DNA of 64,000 nt from Amaranthus tricolor. Lineage: Eukaryota; Streptophyta; Magnoliopsida; Caryophyllales; Amaranthaceae. The translations under genes were made by a program, and so were the position numbers. This document shows positions 60,137-64,000 of this stretch, one piece after another (the stretch's first letter is position 1; each line of letters opens with the position of its first letter). Under the pieces are notes generated by a model. The model had not been told where the DNA came from. It saw only the letters and a program-made list of their open reading frames with translations, and ran no database searches. The DNA lies in contig NC_080047.1 of NCBI RefSeq assembly GCF_026212465.1, forward strand, positions 44,054,059 through 44,118,058. Direction: 5' to 3'.

Positions 60137-61600
60137 TTAGTAACATCTTACATTGTAATAAACTAATTTGAACAATAGAAAGGAAAGACAGGTACCTGAT
60201 AAGTTGAAACTAAAGTTAATTCTAAATGACGATTGCGTTGATTGAGCACTAGATCTACCACTAGATCTCCCGCGTGATGAAGATCTAGAACTGTGACCCC
60301 TGGAGGACGATCTGTTGTATTCAAACACGCTTTTGTTTCTCCTGAGGGTTTTGCTTGTCGTTGGTCTTCCCTTTCTCGGTGGACTTACATGTAGCTCAGG
60401 TATATCGGTACCATCAGGATGTAATTCATCTTCAAGTACCTGAGACATGCGTCGCACAACTGCGGCATCAGCTTTTAACATTTCATCAACTAACGATTCA
60501 AAGTACTCTTTATTATCAGTTATGCTCAAGTAGCAATTGTTCCAAAGTAAAAATGGATACATGACGATATTACAGTCTCAAAAAATTATATCGCAAAGAC
60601 CTTGGAATAGAATTCTTAGATTCCTATAGCGCTTGTTGGATCCTCGATTGTTGATTTGTTATTTGTGCGTGTGCCCTTTTAAACAGGGTATCATATGAGC
60701 TATTACCGCCGCCAAGATAGTAGTTGAAAGACGAGTGTTCGCTTTCAACTCTATTTTTAGTCTGGTTACCCACGTGTAAACAGTCATTCGTCCATTCCAT
60801 GCAGGGACAAATTTCTCTTTGTGTGGAATCCATGTTCCAGCCAAATATCGAACGACCCTTTGATTCCTAGTTGACCAAGTAGCCACAATGGATTCTCATC
60901 TTTTTTTCAAATTCAGCGAGCGTAGAACTGTTAACCAAGGGATTCCATCTCGTTTGCCTGAACATCTGCCCTTGTTGATTTCTTTCCCGCCAACAATTTG
61001 TCCGCCATGTTCTCTACGTCATTGGCAATATGCCATACGCATAATAAATGTCACACATCTACATTAAATAGAAGAATATAAATAACATATATTTAAAAAA
61101 TAGAACGACAATAATTAATGAATATAAACTTTTTACCGGGGAAAACATCACGAATAGCTGCAGATAAACTCTCGTCTTGATCAGTTACGATTACGCTGGG
61201 AGTTTGAACTCTGCTAAAAATATCTCTCAATCTCTCAACACCTACAAATATGACACAGCCGTCTCATCTCGCATCAAACAAAACGCAACCAAGAAGTTGC
61301 GATTGGTTGGCGCCATTCCAATTATTTCACAAAGCTGCCACTTTTGTTTGTTTGTTTGTTTTATACGTTGTATCTATCAATACCACATAAGGCCACGTAC
61401 GTTTCATCTAGATGAAAGTAGAATTTGCAATTAATAATCGACTCAATTGTCCTTCACTATCAAAGTCTATCCAAACCACGTAATTATGCTCTGTAGCCAT
61501 ATAAAGACAATGTTGAAGTGGAGTCCTACCCTCCATCTCTTCTCTCCTAATTGATTGTCTTACATCGTAAATTTAATTCATACTAGCAGAAAACCAGGAA
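60137..61600 (-). pseudogene. MULE transposase catalytic and C-terminal parts, inverted
   Basis: Read on the minus strand from 61570: IYDVRQSIRREEMEGRTPLQ, then WPYVVLIDTTYKTNK near 61375 (first catalytic Asp region), EIIGMAPTN, VIVTDQDESLSAAIRDVFP near 61150-61205 (second Asp region), LLCVWHIANDVENMADKLLA near 61030, and NRVESEHSSFNYYLGGGNSS near 60720. The Arg/Ser-rich tail at 60180-60560 (SPPRKGRPTTSKTLRRNKS) is open and ends at a GTACC donor-like site. These are the order and motifs of plant MULE transposases. Stops occur near STFI and MESLG, and introns appear to lie at about 61050-61135 and around 60570. The C-terminal exon(s) are missing. Confidence 0.82.
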
Positions 61601-62011
61601 AATTTTTTCTAATTGAGGTCATGAAAAACGCAGGTTGCATTTTACGCGACTGAGCCACTGTCCAGTCGCGCGTATTGTGCGACTCCGCTGCGGTTGGGTG
61701 GCGTGCGACTGCTTCCTTCGCATATTTATTTTTTTTGAATTTTGGAATGAGATTCAATTAGAAATTACCTCGAGTTATTGTTCGCGTTTTGAAATCCTTA
61801 GCTTTAGCTCCACAAATTTTTAGTTTTGATTTAGCGATTTTAGAATGATAAAAGTGTTATTGAGTGAGATTAATATGTTTTATACAAATTTTAAGTTCAA
61901 GGGTATTTTCGTTATTACATTAAAATAGGGGTGATAATAAAATGAAAAAATTGACAAAGTTTAAGGATTAAGTAAACTTATGTAACTGTAAACAAAAATC
62001 AAAAAATGAAA

Positions 62012-62132
62012 GGGAGTTACTAAATTTCGCCACCCCTTTTCATTTTATCGTCACCCCCTTCCCACGAAATTATGTATTTGCCCCTGAAGTTTAAAAAATT
62101 ACAAAATTGCCACTCCTTACAAATTTCTTATT

Positions 62133-62180
<48 letters not shown>

Positions 62181-62229
62181 CTTTTTATATTCTTAAAAAA
62201 GAATATAAATAAAATTAATAATAATAACA

Positions 62230-62283
<54 letters not shown>

Positions 62284-62749
62284 TTAAAATTAATAATTAA
62301 AAAAAAATTGAGTCGCCCAAAATTGGGCGATTGAACCATGGTTCAGTCGCCCAGAACCGGGCGACTGGACCCCGGTTCAGTCGCCTAATTTTGGGCGACT
62401 CAATTTTTTTTTTTTTTTGCTTTTTGGAAAATAATAATACTAATACTAATACTAATAATAATAATTTATAGATTAATGTGACCTATTAGCTCAGTTGGTT
62501 AGAGCGTTGTACTAATAACATAATCTATAAGTTATTATTATTAGTATTAGTATTATTATTATTATTTTCCAAAAAGCAAAAAAAAAAAAAAAAAAAAAAT
62601 TGAGTCGCCCAAAATTGGGCAACTGAACCGGGGTCCAGTCGCCCGGTTCTGGGCGACTGAACCATGGTTCAATCGCTCGGTTCTGGGCGACTGGACCCCG
62701 GTTCAATCTCCCAATTTTGGGCGACTCAATTTTTTTTTTCTTTTTGGAA

Positions 62750-62784
<35 letters not shown>

Positions 62785-62847
62785 TAATTTTATTTATATT
62801 CTTTTTGAAGAATATAAAAAAGTTAATTATTGTTATTATTGTTATTG

Positions 62848-62942
<95 letters not shown>

Positions 62943-63062
62943 AATAAGAAATTTAAAATGAGTGGCAAAATTGTAATTTTTTAAAAATCAAGGGCAAATT
63001 CATAATTTTATTTGGAGGGGGTGGCGATAAAATGAAAAGGGTGGCGAAATTTAAGGATCGGG
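62012..63062. mobile_element. Giant palindromic, non-autonomous MULE relative
   Basis: Terminal inverted repeats of about 130 bp start TTACTAAATTTCGCCACCCC at the left, and TTAAATTTCGCCACCC (read inward) at the right. They share CATTTTATCGTCACCC with the adjacent MULE's ends. It is flanked by AAATGAAA at 62004-62011 and 63063-63070. Inside are (AAT)n tracts, GC-rich arms with repeated AGTCGCCC/GGGCGACT palindromes (62310-62402 and 62602-62730), and an apex holding a tRNA-Ile half. The isoleucine-rich frames here are translations of (ATT)n and not genes. Confidence 0.8.
62480..62519 (+). pseudogene. 5' half of tRNA-Ile (AAU) at the apex of the palindrome
   Basis: GACCTAT-TA-GCTC-AGTTGGTTA-GAGC-G-TTGTA-CTAATAA matches the first ~38 nt of plant tRNA-Ile: acceptor 5' strand, full D arm with paired GCTC/GAGC, anticodon 5' stem and a 7-nt loop with AAT. 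The 3' half is absent; the sequence passes directly into the palindrome arm ACATAATCTATAAG, which pairs with TTATAGATTAATGT on the other side. An A box (TTAGCTCAGTTGG) is intact, a B box is missing. Confidence 0.75.
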
Positions 63063-63069
63063 AAATGAA

Positions 63070-63597
63070 AAGCTATAAATGTGGAAAATGGACCCACTTC
63101 TTAAAAGTAATGGGTCCATTAGCTGTGTAAGGTCTTAACACGTGTACGGGCCCACTATACAAAGATAACGAGTCTCACGTCCAATCAAAGCCAACCGAGA
63201 GCTTTACATTTTGACGACTTTAACGTGGTTTACATTATAAATTGTGCAGAAAACTAGCCCACCTATAATTTTAATTATACATAAAATTTTTACATGAGAC
63301 CGTTTTACAATTAGACGTATACTACAAATTTTTTGTTTTGAGTTCGTTCTTTTGAAAAGCAATCTCTCATAAAAGCAACTCTTTTGATATGAAATATGTA
63401 CACAAATTCTCATTTTAAACGCTCTATTTGATAGACGCCTCCATGAAAGTCCGACCCATTATTAAAATATTTTTAAAAAAGAAATTGGCAATATACAGTT
63501 CCTTTCATAACTTGTACATATGCTTGAATTTGATAAATTGACATTTCAAAATCAATAAAAAAAAAATAACACAAATGCAATTACGTGTATGGTAATT
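63070..63597. other. AT-rich intergenic DNA
   Basis: A short GC-richer patch at 63100-63230 contains ACACGTGTACGGGCCC. No gene is seen in it. Confidence 0.4.
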
Positions 63598-63870
63598 TTT
63601 TTTATGTCAAGTTAGAATTTATGGTATGTTTTTAGAGTATGTTAAATAAGTGTTTAGGGTATGTCAAGTAGGTGCTTAAAATATATCAATTAGCTGTTTA
63701 TTGTATGTCAAGAAGAGATTTATAATATATTTCAAGTAGATGTTTAGGGCATATCAATTAAGAGTTTGTCGTATGTCAAATAGACTTTTAGAATATACTA
63801 AGTAGGGGTTTAGGTTATGTCAAAAGGTGTTTAGGGTATGTCAAATAGATATTTAGATGATGTCACGTAG
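63598..63870. repeat. Degenerate minisatellite, unit about 22-25 bp
   Basis: Around ten imperfect repeats of the type TTTAGGGTATGTCAAATAG (variants TATATCAATTAG, TATGTCAAGTAGG). Confidence 0.8.
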
Positions 63871-64000
63871 CACGGTGGTATCACAAAATTATTCTAAGAC
63901 TAATTCTAAATATAAAACAAGAAACATATAATATTATTTTCTAACAAATACAAACTTAAATTGTCAAAATTTATTAGCCTAAATATCTTGACAAAATATA

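Noticed and set aside
62664..62984. 106-codon frame and its minus-strand partner, rich in isoleucine
   Set aside because: Both are translations of (ATT)n inside the palindromic MULE relative.

Overview
The window looks like AT-rich intergenic DNA of a flowering plant. A Caryophyllales/Amaranthaceae species is my guess, because short repeats of the GAGACCGTCTCA type (near 31.7 kb, 30.2 kb and 25.0 kb) resemble ones I associate with that group. Plant hallmarks are an intact VQ-motif protein gene, tRNA-Ser-type sequences with plant-like arms, Stowaway MITEs, Mutator-like elements (MULEs), an RTE-clade LINE and Ty3/gypsy remnants. I see only one convincing intact protein-coding gene, at 36.47-37.15 kb. 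Nearly all other open frames are short, and many start at TTG or run through simple repeats.

Layout. (1) 0-12.3 kb: about 20 degenerate tRNA-Ser-like copies, all on the minus strand, in related flanking sequence. The array has grown by nested duplications: about 4.9 kb inside the array, 11,467 bp between the window start and 11.47 kb, and 0.7 kb units at 8.1-10.5 kb that carry promoter-like telo-box motifs. (2) 12.3-15.0 kb: LTR-type remnants that interrupt the array, whose flank seems to resume at 15.2 kb. (3) 15.27-22.27 kb and 22.69-27.23 kb: a satellite of roughly 400-bp monomers derived from the C-terminal (GPY/F) part of a Ty3/gypsy integrase. It is interrupted by a 4.08-kb LTR-like insertion with a 5-bp target duplication. 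(4) 27.2-36.2 kb: gene-free DNA with duplicated blocks, minisatellites, a likely Helitron 3' end and MITEs. (5) 36.2-37.4 kb: the VQ gene with TATA box and pyrimidine-rich leader. (6) 37.4-48.8 kb: gene-free AT-rich DNA with several Stowaway MITEs and a 441-bp MULE-type MITE with 9-bp target duplications. (7) 48.88-52.37 kb: a full-length but dead RTE LINE bounded by a perfect 14-bp target-site duplication. (8) 52.8-58.3 kb: a 1-kb fold-back element, nested MITEs and microsatellites. (9) 58.38-61.97 kb: a MULE whose transposase is split between strands by an apparent internal inversion. (10) 62.01-63.06 kb: a non-autonomous relative, a giant palindrome with repeated AGTCGCC/GGCGACT motifs and the 5' half of a tRNA-Ile(AAU) at its apex.

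Apart from the VQ gene, the window records repeat dynamics: tRNA-gene amplification, birth of a satellite from a retrotransposon coding fragment, and capture of a tRNA half by a DNA transposon. All calls come from reading the sequence; no database search or folding program was run.
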